Assembly (NCBI GenBank): GCA_007922195.1 | Contig: ML682024.1 | Span: forward strand, 6,742,108 to 6,806,107 | Origin: Podocnemis expansa | Taxonomy: Eukaryota > Chordata > Testudines > Podocnemididae | DNA length: 64,000 nucleotides | Direction of reading: 5' to 3' | In this document: one piece after another, positions 55,310 to 64,000 of the stretch | How the letters are laid out: every line of letters begins with the position of its first letter | Numbering within the stretch: position 1 is the first letter of the stretch | Translations under genes and position numbers: made by a program | Notes under the pieces: model-generated | Told to the model about the DNA's origin: nothing | Database searches by the model: none | Seen by the model: only the letters and a program-made list of their open reading frames with translations

Positions 55310-57615
55310 ACCCACTATTCTTTGAGTGCTGCTTGTATCATTCAGTTCTAGGTGACTACTAGCTGTACCTTGGGTGGTGGGTGGAGTTTTAATTTTCCCT
55401 GCCATTACCACAGGTCAAAGCAGCATCCCCAAAATCATAGTTGGGTGATAGAGCCATGGGCTGTCAAGCCTATACTGGCAAACATGCTACTGACCTACAG
55501 GTCCTTCTTGGGGGTGGACCGCAAGAGGGGTGCCGATGAGGTTATCTGCCACTCTTTTGGGAAGACCAGAGACTCTGCTAGGAGGGTGACCTTGATCCGT
55601 TATGGATGCTTTCATGGTAGATCAAGTGATTCAACAAGGGAAATAGTTGTCTCTAGCAACATTTTGCTATCCTGCAATGTGGCAAAATGGCCTCTATGTC
55701 CCAAACAAAAGGTGAGGGGAATGAGGCCTACCCAACGTTGATGGGATGCGTTTTGTCACCTCTGCCTATGATACACTGGTCCAGATCGCTGACCAGGAAC
55801 CTGGTAGGACACAACAGGGGAATGGGTGTCCTACTTCAGTGGGGAAGAATGTGTGGGAAGACAACCATGGAAAAAGGGGAATTGGCTCTGAACAGAGGAA
55901 CCTATTCTCCTGACCTGGTATTCAAGGGGAAAAGAAATCCCTGAGTCGAGACCTGTCTATTTAGGTGGGGTCCAACCACGAGGACCTTTGGCCCTCCAAA
56001 GGGGCTCCACTGATCCTGGCTACCTGTAGGAGAAGAGGGTGGAGGTGGGGACCTCCAGGAGGGCCCCACCCAGTGGAGATAATCTTCCGACAAGTCATTG
56101 CAGCAGGGGTCAGAGTCTCTCCGAAGGAACTCTCGTTCTGAGTTCTCAGAGATACTTCTCAAACCCCTTTTTGGGAGGAAAGGGGGTTGTAACAGTAGAA
56201 TGAGGTGAGGGGAAGATTCGGAGGAAAGGTGGTGGGGGAATTGAAAAGACCCCCCTTTAATTTGTCCCTAGGGTCGCAAGACAGGACAGGTGTATGGCAA
56301 GTGGGGAGACAGGGGGATCCCCCTCTTAGGTCCTCTCAGATAATCATGCAAATTGGGTAGGTAGATGCGTGTTTCCCTCACTCTTCTTCACTGTTCTTTG
56401 GGAACAGAACAAACAGGAGAAAAGAACAGAAGAGGCTACCCTTGCAGACTCTTCAGGGAAGGCAGCCTTCTTATCGATACATGCCCACTTTCCTCAGCAG
56501 AGGAGTGCTCGGTAGGTATGTGGCTCCCACATGTCCGGTTATTTGTCCCCTGTCCCGACCTGTCGATAGTAACTGTGGCAAGCCTCTCTTGAGTCAGGCG
56601 AGCTGTTTCACGTCAGAGGTGTTGGGCTAGAGCTGTTGGTTACTTGGGGTGACCTGGGATCAACAGTATGATGCCAAGGGGTTTTTCTGGGATGTTTGGG
56701 GGAAGGTGCATATCTCTTCTTCCATAAGAGGAGGGTAGTCTCCCCTGATGAACCCCACTATGCACCCCAACAATAGGTGGGAAGGTGGGGGTAATCCTGT
56801 ATTGGGAAGAAATATGGGGAAGGGGTGGAGAATCAGAGACATAATAATACACTTGAAAGGAAGCAAGAGACCTTTCCCGTTTCTTTTGGAGAAACTGAGC
56901 AGGAGGTGTTGGGGAACCCCTTGTGGGGTGTGCTACTAATAGTAGACTTAGTCCATCTAGTTAGCTAAGAGCCTTGGTCCACTTCCCGAGGGCTGAGGAT
57001 TTTCCCCAAAAGGACCACCAGTACAAGAGTCCAAGGGTTCATAGGGTGACTCTGTTAAGCTGTGGAGCACCACATTTAAGTCCCACTGGGGAGTAAGGAT
57101 CTCTGGGTTGTGGGTAGATCTTCTCAATACCCTCCAGGAACCCGACGGAGGTAAGGTGAGGGAACACTGAGACCCCTTCTGCTTTCCCATGGAGAGCCAA
57201 GACAGCTGCAAAGTGAACCTTGAGAGAGGGGGTCGATAGGCCCCTATCCTTGAGGTCCAGGAGGTAGTCGAGTATGGAGCAACTGGGAGCTGACTCTGGT
57301 ACTATTCCTCTTTCCCTGGACCAGAGGGAGAAATGTCTTCACTTAGCAGTGTAGGTAGCCCTAGTGGAGGGTCTTCTACTGCCTATCAGTGCATCCATAA
57401 CCCTCTCTGGGCAGTATCTCTCAACTTCATTGAACCAAGCAGCTGGGGCCCTGAGCAGGAGTGGGTAGAGAGGGGTTAGGGCAGTAGGTAACTGGCTGTC
57501 AGAAAGAGAAGGTGAAAAACCTTCTCTGCCTGATTGTTGGAACTATAGGGATTGACATATCCCATAGGCCAGAGGCTACTAACGAGGTTTGCCCCATGGA
57601 GCAGCAGGCCATTAA
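55310..57615 (-). pseudogene. DIRS copy 3, recombinase remnants
   Basis: The left part 55310-55440 is the internal complementary region plus recombinase 3' end ('ctaggtgactactagctgta', 'ccttgggtggtgggtgg'). The recombinase N-terminal half lies at 56957-57430. About 55450-56950 between them is not recognisable and may be an insertion. Copy 3 ends where copy 4 starts. Confidence 0.55.
56957..57430 (-). pseudogene. DIRS copy 3 tyrosine recombinase, N-terminal half
   Basis: The - strand reads IGSRRPSTRATYTAK, a stop, then LDYLLDLKDRGLSTPSLKVH, and WDLNVVL with SPYEPLDSC. This matches copy 4 (VGSRRPPTRSMYTAK, LNYLLDLKEKGLSPSSLRVH, PYEPLDSA). The catalytic part is lost. Confidence 0.75.
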
Positions 57616-57616
57616 T

Positions 57617-57790
57617 TCTCCTTCGAGCGTTGCTCACATCATTCAGTTATAGGTGTCTATGTGCTGCAGCACATGGTGGCTTGGAAAGTCTTCAGCCGTA
57701 GCCTGTCAGGTCAGGGCACGCGGCCAATGCCCCCTCTACGCTGTGACCGCGGCTATATAGGTGACCTTGACCCTGGCCCTCCCAGTTCCT
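57617..57790 (+). repeat. DIRS copy 4 left inverted terminal repeat
   Basis: 'ttgctcacatcattcagtta', 'taggtgtctatgtgctgcag', 'aagtcttcagccgtagcctg', 'gtcaggtcagggca' correspond in reverse complement to 63455-63630. A 'ctatatagg' motif at about 57754 may act as a TATA-like box. Confidence 0.8.
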
Positions 57791-57869
57791 TTTTCTGCCC
57801 TCAGCATTGGTTTTGGATCAGCCAACAAACTTGTGTAAGCAAGTGCCTGTCTTTATCACGAAATTCAAG

Positions 57870-59783
57870 ATGCCCAGTTTCAAGCCGTGCTTAGGATGCA
57901 TCAAAGCCTTCCCACTTGATGATCCACACGGCAAATGTCTCACATGCCTGGGTGAATCCCATCTCGCTGAGACCTGCTCCCTTTGCCAGTCCTTCAAAAA
58001 GAGGACTCACAAGGACAGAGAGCTGTGTCTGTGGTCCCTCGTCAGGAGTACTGCGCAAGCCTCTAATGCCACCCAAGCCGTAAGTGCTCTGCCGGCTCCC
58101 CGACTGGCCTGGGCACCGCAACCCTGGGACTGCTCGTCGGTGCCAAGTCCGAAGATTCGGTCAGTGTCCCCATCAGTACTGTTGGGGCTCCATACTCATT
58201 GGTTGCTGAACCGCCCTGATGCCGGACCGAAAGCAGCACCATTAACGGTACCACGGAAGAAACCCAAGTCAACGCCAACTGCAGTACCAGGAGCCAGGTC
58301 AGCACAAGTGACAGTACTGCCCACTAACCTGGTACCATCCAGCAACCCACCCCCGGCAATGCAATTCATCACTGGGGGCCGCTCATCAACAGATCTGGTA
58401 CCGCCAAGCCCGCCACCGGTACTGCAATCCAGTGAGGACTGCTCCCTGGCCTCTTCTCTGCAGTCCTTTCAGGACATGTCTGTACTGTGCTCCCAGGCTT
58501 TGGGGGCCCCTTCCCATGCCTCCGTGTCGACTTTGCCCCCAGCCTCAGGCCAATCCTTTCCACTCAAGATGATGATAAAGATCAGAGACCATTTAGGGAA
58601 ACGGCACCGCAACCACTCCCCCTCGTCCACGCCTCAGCGAAGGAAAAGATCCCTGGCACCATCGGTGTCAGAGGGATCCTCCCCCTCAGCACAACCTAGT
58701 CGAGGCTGTTCACCTCCACATCTTCGTGATGCCAGAGCCTCTTTTAATGACTGGTCACACAATTGGCTAGACATGGCGACCGAGGATACCCTGACCCCAT
58801 GGCACCGCTCCGACAAGTCTCCTGTGCACTCTATGGACTTGGACTTCTTGAATGATGAGCCCGATCCAGATTCCACATGCTGTAGCGGTTCCCGGGCCCA
58901 CTCCTCTTCCTCACCCGACAAGTATACTTTTGAGAGACCAATTGACCATAACAAAGACTCTTGTGCCCACCAGGTGTTGCTGCGCCGTATGCAGCAAACC
59001 TGAACCTGGAGCTTGGGGTCGTCCAGGAGGAAACTAATCCCCTCTTCAATGTTGGCCGTAGGGCCCCACCTGCTACAGTGCCGGTCCCTCTCTATGAAGG
59101 GGTACACAGTATCGTCAAGGTATGCTGGCAAATCCTAACCTCGATCCCGGCAGTCTCAAGGGTCACGGACTGGAAGTACCACGTTCCCCAGGACAAGTTC
59201 TCCTTTCTGTTCCAGCACCCCACTCCTGGTTCACTGGTCATTGATGCTGTGAACCAGAAGGAAAGACAAGGACAGCTGGGTTCTACCCCTAAAAACAAGG
59301 AGGCAAGGAAATGACCTCCTTGGCAGGAAGGCCTACTCTACAGCAGCCCTTCAACTTCACATTGCTAACCACTCGGCCCTTATGATGAGGTATATTTTTA
59401 ACCTTTGGAATGCCATGCAAGGCTTCTGTATCATTATCCCAAAGGATCACCTTAGGGATTTCGACACGATGCTCAAAGAAGGGGAAATGGCCTCCACTGA
59501 CACTCTCGTGGCCATCTGGGACACCGCAGACACAACCGCCCATATGATGGCATCAGCTGTAGTGATGCGACGCTCAGCCTGGCTACAGGGCTCAGGCCTA
59601 CTACCGCAGCTGCAGCTTACCATCCAGGACCTGCCGTTCGGAGGCCCTAACCTCTTTGCTGAGTCAACAGACACAAAGCTCCATGGCATGAAAGACTCAA
59701 GAGCCACACTCCAGTCGCTGGGGATATATACCCTGCAACCTAGCAGACACTCCCTAAAGCCTCATCAGCTCCTTCAGCAATAG
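57870..59783 (+). pseudogene. DIRS copy 4 gag
   Basis: The first ATG in frame is at 57870 (MPSFKPCLGC). The zinc-knuckle-like cluster CLGC...DPHGKCLTCLGESH...CSLCQSF follows within 60 residues, then a long Ser/Pro-rich region. A frameshift near 58990 moves reading to a second frame (LELGVVQEETNPLFNVGRRA) and back near 59314-59382 (FNLWNAMQGF ... IWDTADTTAHMMASAV ... LPFGGPNLFAESTDTK), ending at 59783. DIRS gag presumably forms the ribonucleoprotein particle. At least two frameshifts break it. Confidence 0.75.
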
Positions 59784-60053
59784 CTTCAGCAGCTGAAATA
59801 ACAAATTCAACTGTAGAACTCATTTCTGAGGTCCCTCACCTTTCCCCAACGACATCTTGGGGACATGGACAAGGACAAGGACAAGGCCTGTTTGGGGAAG
59901 AGTGAGAAACCCCGCACTCTGCAATCGGGCAAGGACCCAAATGCCCATTGGGGAAGAAACGGCATTTTTGACGGTTACCACGCGGGCAGGGAATCTGCAA
60001 CTTGACCAGTCCCCAACCACCTATACTGCTTCACACACCACTGGGTCAACATC

Positions 60054-60808
60054 ATGTCTGACCAGTGGGTTCCCAAAATGGTCATGAAGGGGTATCATAT
60101 CCAGTTCCTCTCAATTCCTTGGGGAAGAAAACCGCCCCCTCATCCAACTCTTGGAAACCAGGAACTGTCCCATCTTCTTGAGCTCGAATGCAGGAAATTC
60201 CTCTCCCTTGGAGCCATAGAAAAGGTTCCCAAGTGGGAATGGGGAAAAGGGTTTTACTCCTGATACTTCCTGGTCCTGAAACCCAACAGGAACCTTTGAC
60301 CCATCCTCGATCTCAGAGCTTTAAACAAGCATATAAGGAAAATAAAGTTCTGCATGGTTTCCCTCTCACGGATCCTTCGTCTGTGTCTCCCAGGGATTGG
60401 TTCGCGGCCCTAGATCTAAAAGATGCTTACTTTCACATAGCCATACGGCCCCACCACGGGCGGTTCCTAAGATTCAGGGTAGCAAATGACCACTTCCAGT
60501 TCACCTCTCTCCCTTTTGGGCTCTCCTTGGTCCCTGGGGTGTTCATGAAGTGCACGGTGCCGCTCGCGGCATTCCTGCGCAGGCAGGGCATAAGAATTTA
60601 CCCCTACCTAGATGACTGGTTAATAGTCAGAAAATTGAGTCACCAGGTAGAGCTCCATGTCAGGGTGGTAGTGAGGCTCTGCAACTATCAGGGCCTTCAC
60701 ATAAACCAAGAAAAGTCAAAATTCCATCCATCCCAAAACACAGAGTTCATAGGGGCGCTCCCAGATGCCCCTAAGGAGTCAGCATTCCTATCCCTCTTCA
60801 GATTTTGA
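60054..60808 (+). pseudogene. DIRS copy 4 reverse transcriptase
   Basis: Begins around LSLGAIEKVPKW with in-frame stops near 60261 and 60296, then changes frame. Catalytic blocks are clear: DWFAALDLKDAYFHIAIRP (first Asp), SLPFGLSLVPGVFMKCTV, and YPYLDDWLIV with YLDD at 60605-60616. It ends EKSKFHPSQNTEFIGAL. The YLDD-W form and the gag-RT-RH-YR order are typical of DIRS. Confidence 0.85.
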
Positions 60809-60809
60809 T

Positions 60810-61440
60810 CCATTTACACCATCGTTACGGAGTTGCAAACGTCCCCCATGACCACGGCCTGTCGGTGCCTGCAGCTCCTCAGCCAAATGGCAGCCTCCAC
60901 CTCAATAATCCGGATGGCACGCCTGAAGATGAGGCCCTTCCAGATCTGGCTTTCCACGGTGTTTCGCATACAGAGGGACACCCTAAACAAGGTACTATCC
61001 GTACCCCAGGACAAGCTGGGGACCCTTCAGGTTTGGAAGGATCCCCCTTTTGCCATGGGAGGCATTCCCTTCAAGGCCCTCAGGCCCTCAGTGACCCTGA
61101 TAACGGATGCTTCGAATGCAGGGTGGGGGGCCCATGTCTCGGGGGCTTCTCCACCCAGGTGCACTGGTCCCGGACAGACATTCCTCTCCACATAAATGTG
61201 AAGGAACTAAGGGCCATCAGACTAGCTTGCATGACATTCCTAGACAAGATACGGGACAGGTCAGTTCAGATCCTCTCGAACCACACCACAGCCGTGTTCT
61301 ACATGAACTGGCAGGGGGGGAATGAGCTTCCCACCACTTTGTGAGGAGGCCTGCAAACTTTGGGAATTAGCCATACGTCACAATTTCACCCCAGTGGCCT
61401 GCCACCTACCAGGGTTAGACAATGGGCTAGCTGACTCTCT
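60810..61440 (+). pseudogene. DIRS copy 4 RNase H
   Basis: PSVTLITDASNAGWGAHVSG holds the first RNase H Asp; after a frameshift near 61140 the frame gives DIPLHINVKELRAIRLA (Glu), then ILSNHTTAVFYMN, then after another shift HLPGLDNGLADSLSRKPL with the last acidic residues. At least two frameshifts occur. Confidence 0.75.
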
Positions 61441-61457
61441 GAGCAGAAAGCCCCTAA

Positions 61458-61804
61458 CAGGGGCATCGCTGGCGTTGGGCATGCCAGGGCACGTGCTCTG
61501 GGTCCTAACGCCAGTGGCCCGGATCTCCAGCCCAATCGGGCCAGGGATCCAGGGCCCAATCCCTGGCCGGCCGTGGCTGCAGTGGCCCCGTCCCCAGCTG
61601 GGGATCGGGGGGTCTGGCTGCCCACGGGTGCGGGCCTGGGCCGGATCTCCAGCGGCTGCTTCTGGCCAGGCCGCGCTGCGGCCTAGCTTCCCGCGGTGCC
61701 GCGGTCCCCCCGTCCTTATCCCTGGCCGGGGGCGGGGCCTGCCCGCTGGGGGCAGGGGCTGGGCCCATGCCCTGGATCCCTTGCCCCCCCCAGTGCTACC
61801 TCTG
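61458..61804. mobile_element. hAT-like element inserted in DIRS copy 4
   Basis: A 347-bp GC-rich block with left end CAGGGGCATCGCTGG and right end in reverse CAGAGGTAGCACTGG. Flanks gcccctaa (61450-61457) and gcccctag (61805-61812) differ at one base. Removing it joins DSLSRKPL to the ANHECSLHDRVF continuation. The element at 63826 starts with the same TIR type. Confidence 0.8.
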
Positions 61805-61812
61805 GCCCCTAG

Positions 61813-62215
61813 CCAACCATGAGTGTTCCCTGCATGACAGGGTGTTCTTCCTCCTGATAAACAAATGGGGCTCCCCGCAGCTAGATCTGTTTGCGACACA
61901 GCAGAATCGCAAGTGCCCCCAGTTCTGTTCCCTCAGGGGCTGGGAGGAAGGGTCTCTCACCGATGCCTTCCTCATTGACTGGTCAGGGCCCCTGAGGTAT
62001 GCCTTCCCACCGGTTCCGCAGATACAGAGTGTCCTCTTGAAGATCGCCAGGGATGGAGCGAACATAATACTAATAGCTCCGGACTGGCCCAGACAGCACT
62101 GGTTCCCACTCCTGCAGGACACGTCCATAGAAACCCCACTCCGCCTCCCACAGTGGGCAGACCCTCTGACTCAGGACTCAAGGCGCCTCAGGCACCCAGA
62201 CCCAGGCCGCCTACA
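61813..62215 (+). pseudogene. DIRS copy 4 methyltransferase-like (DAM) segment
   Basis: Reads WGSPQLDLFATQQNRKCPQF, then DAFLIDWSGPLRYAFPP, then IILIAPDWPRQHWFPLL. This block lies between RNase H and recombinase, where DIRS elements carry a DAM-type methyltransferase-like domain. A complete catalytic motif was not confirmed. The frame is open in this copy. Confidence 0.6.
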
Positions 62216-62239
62216 TCTGCCGGTCTGGATGCTCTCTGG

Positions 62240-63320
62240 CTCAGTGAGCAGGAGAGACTCTGCTCAGACAGGGTTAAGAAGGTCCTGGTTGGTAGCAGAA
62301 GACCACCCACCAGGTCCATGTACACAGCCAAGTGGAAGCGATTCTCCATTTGGGCCAGAGACAAGGGTGTAGACCCCAGATCAACTCCAATACACTTGAT
62401 CCTCAACTATCTGCTAGACCTCAAAGAAAAAGGCCTCTCTCCTTCTTCACTGAGAGTCCATTTAGTGGATATCTCAGCCCTCCACAACATGGTGGATGGG
62501 CAATCAGTCTTCTCCCATCCCACTTCCATGAGATTTCTGAAAGGGGTGGAAAGACTTTTCCCCAAACCCCATAAACCCACCCCGCTGTGGGATCTGAATG
62601 TCATCCTCTGGGCAATGACAGAGCCACCCTATGAACCTTTGGACTCAGCCATCCTGCTGGTCCTATCCTGGAAGGTGGCGTTAGTAGCAACCACCTCTGC
62701 TAGAAGAGTTTCAGAGTTGAAAGCCCTCTCCTCGGAACCCCCATACACAAGGTTCTACCCGGATAAAGTGGTTTTGCGTCACCACCCATCCTTCCTCCCT
62801 AAGGTGGCCACCTCCTTCCACCTTAACCAGAAAATTTGCTTGCCAGTTTTTTACCCAGATCCCCAGGTTACGCAGAACCAGAGGAAGTGGCATACACTGG
62901 ACATGAAGAAAGCACTCCTAACTTATATCGAGCACACCTGGCCATTCCGCAAGACACCCCCCCCAACCATTTGTGGCAGTTGCCGAATGTAAGAGAGGTT
63001 TTCCAGTATCCTCACAGTGTATTTCGAATTGGACTGTGAACTGCATTAAAGACTGCTACGGAAGGTCGAACACGCTCCTTCCGGGAACGGTTAGAGCCCA
63101 CTCTATGAGGGTCCAAGGCTCTTTTACGGCCTTCCTTGCTAAGGTCCTGATGCAAGAGATCTGCAGGGCCACTACGTGGTCATCGATACATACCTTCACG
63201 ACACACTATGCTATCGCCCAACAGGCTAGAGATGATGCCGCTCTGGGCAGAGCTGTACTCAATGTGGGTAGACTGTATCTCCTCCCACCATCCAAGGGTA
63301 CAGATAGCAGTCACCCATAA
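62240..63320 (+). pseudogene. DIRS copy 4 tyrosine recombinase
   Basis: The N-terminal half reads VGSRRPPTRSMYTAKWKRFS and LNYLLDLKEKGLSPSSLRVH. Catalytic residues: Arg in ARRVSELKAL (about 62700-62718), His-x-x-Arg in RAHSMRV (His 63099, Arg 63108), and Tyr in TTHYAI (63207-63209). A frameshift near 62975-62990 splits the R from the H-x-x-R and Y. The enzyme would integrate circular DNA without target duplication. Confidence 0.85.
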
Positions 63321-63410
63321 CTGAATGATGTGAGCAGCGCTTGAAAGAGAACGGTGGGTTACTGGCCAGTAACATCCTTCTTCAATATGGGCTGCTCACA
63401 TACATTCAGG
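63310..63410 (+). repeat. DIRS copy 4 internal complementary region
   Basis: 'cataactgaatgatgtgagc' and, facing it, 'atgggctgctcacatacatt' match the outermost ends of both terminal repeats, as expected for the DIRS internal complementary region used in circle formation. Confidence 0.7.
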
Positions 63411-63454
63411 CCCCCCCCCCATCCCCGCTGAGGGAGTTGGTGAAGGTATATGGG

Positions 63455-63630
63455 ACTGGGAGGGTCAGGGTCACGGTGACCTATATGGCCACAGTTGCGG
63501 TGTAGAGGAGGTGTTGGCTGTGTGCCCTGACCTGACAGGCTATGGCTGAAGACTTTCTGAGCTACTGTGCGCTGCGGCATGTAGACACCTATAACTGAAT
63601 GCATGTGAGCAGCCCATCTCGAAGAAGGAC
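63455..63630 (+). repeat. DIRS copy 4 right inverted terminal repeat
   Basis: 'ctgggagggtcagggtcacg', 'gccctgacctgacaggctat', 'gtagacacctataactgaat' are the reverse complement of the left repeat at roughly 80-85% by eye. Confidence 0.8.
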
Positions 63631-63825
63631 AGTTACTGGTAAGTATCCCACCGTTCACTGTACCGGTCACGGGGAAAGAACAAGAAAAAAGGGGAAAAGA
63701 GGGAGTCACTCCCTTTTATGGACCTCAATGGGGGCCCTGCCAAATCTTCAGGGGTTTTTGGGGTCCATAGGGACAAGGTAAGCAAGGGTGGCTGCATCCT
63801 CATGAGGGAAAATGAAGGCTGATGG

Positions 63826-64000
63826 CAGGGGTGTTGCTGGCACCAGGCTTACGGGGCTCAAGCCCCGAATGTTGGCTCCAGAGCCCCGGGTCTGCCACCA
63901 GCAGTGGCTGAAGCAGTGGCGTGCTTAAAGTGTGTGAGCCCTGAATGTCTGTGCCCGAGCCTCAGATCTTTTTCCGGGCCAGGGGTGCTCCTGGTTGACA
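63826..64000. mobile_element. hAT-like element, cut by window end
   Basis: Starts CAGGGGTGTTGCTGGCACC, the same end type as the insertion at 61458. The other end is outside the window. No coding sequence. Confidence 0.45.

Larger units (their letters stand above)
50025..55310 (-). pseudogene. DIRS copy 2 with inverted terminal repeats, pol not recognisable
   Basis: Left terminal repeat 50025-50340 ('attcagtaataggtgtatgt', 'cacggttggtcagaaacc', 'ctatatacgtagccacagcc') and right one at about 55130-55300 are inverted copies. Gag is readable from about 55110 down to 53181. From 53170 to 50380, where RT, RNase H and recombinase should lie, no catalytic block was found, though the first bases past the left repeat ('ggtgactactagccgtacc') match the recombinase 3' end of copy 4. 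Confidence 0.7.
57617..63640 (+). mobile_element. DIRS retrotransposon copy 4, nearly full length
   Basis: About 6.0 kb with the DIRS layout: inverted terminal repeats (57617-57790 and 63455-63630), gag, RT, RNase H, methyltransferase-like segment, tyrosine recombinase, then an internal complementary region at 63310-63410 matching both outer ends. DIRS elements integrate through a circular intermediate using the recombinase, and so lack LTRs and integrase (established). Frameshifts, stops and a hAT insertion make this copy inactive. Confidence 0.9.

Noticed and set aside
55450..56950. Independent gene between DIRS recombinase parts
   Set aside because: Only short frames without domains; more likely decayed or inserted transposon sequence.

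Overview
This is vertebrate nuclear DNA: interrupted genes with GT-AG introns, a CCAAT-rich GC-rich promoter, and dense transposon remains. The CYTH2 and KCNJ14 exons are clearly amniote. The repeats (CR1-tailed tRNA-derived SINEs, MIR-like units ending in 'actcctgggttct', many short hAT elements with 8-bp target duplications, DIRS retrotransposons with tyrosine recombinase, Penelope-type pieces with hammerhead-like motifs) suggest a sauropsid, most likely a turtle. The species is an inference. There are two assembly gaps: 19654-19663 (10 N) and 39713-40112 (400 N).

Genes. 1-169 (+) is the last coding piece of a pentraxin resembling neuronal pentraxins. CYTH2 (cytohesin-2, - strand, 10114 to 2878) converges on it and is complete: 12 standard coding exons plus the 3-nt GAG microexon that switches the PH domain between two and three glycines. 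KCNJ14 (Kir2.4, - strand, 16638 to 13839) is complete in two coding exons. CYTH2-KCNJ14 adjacency also exists on human 19q13.33. Between 29107 and 23721 (-) five small exons with matching splice phases make an unrecognised 126-residue protein with a signal peptide and a hydrophobic C-terminus; this is the main candidate for something undescribed. 44921-43886 (-) encodes one Ig domain, a stalk and a transmembrane segment with an arginine, like the FcR-gamma-coupled receptors of the leukocyte receptor complex; its leader is not visible.

Mobile DNA fills most of the rest. A DIRS copy on the - strand runs from about 42016 down to 29540. It was hit inside gag by a hAT-like element (35613-41500). 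That holds another interspersed element, which holds a second hAT (37084-40642, TSD ccctataa), which holds a TTTCGAAA-rich element containing the assembly gap. Joining the gag flanks across 35613-41500 restores a continuous reading, which supports the order of events. From 49470 to 63640 lies a chain of DIRS copies: a terminal-repeat fragment with an inverted Penelope-like pair, two decayed - strand copies, and a nearly full-length + strand copy (gag, RT, RNase H, methyltransferase-like segment, tyrosine recombinase, inverted terminal repeats) broken by frameshifts, stops and a hAT insertion. An AT-rich island (46345-46995) and several minisatellites (20.6, 41.2, 42.5, 43.3 kb and CYTH2 intron 1) complete the window.
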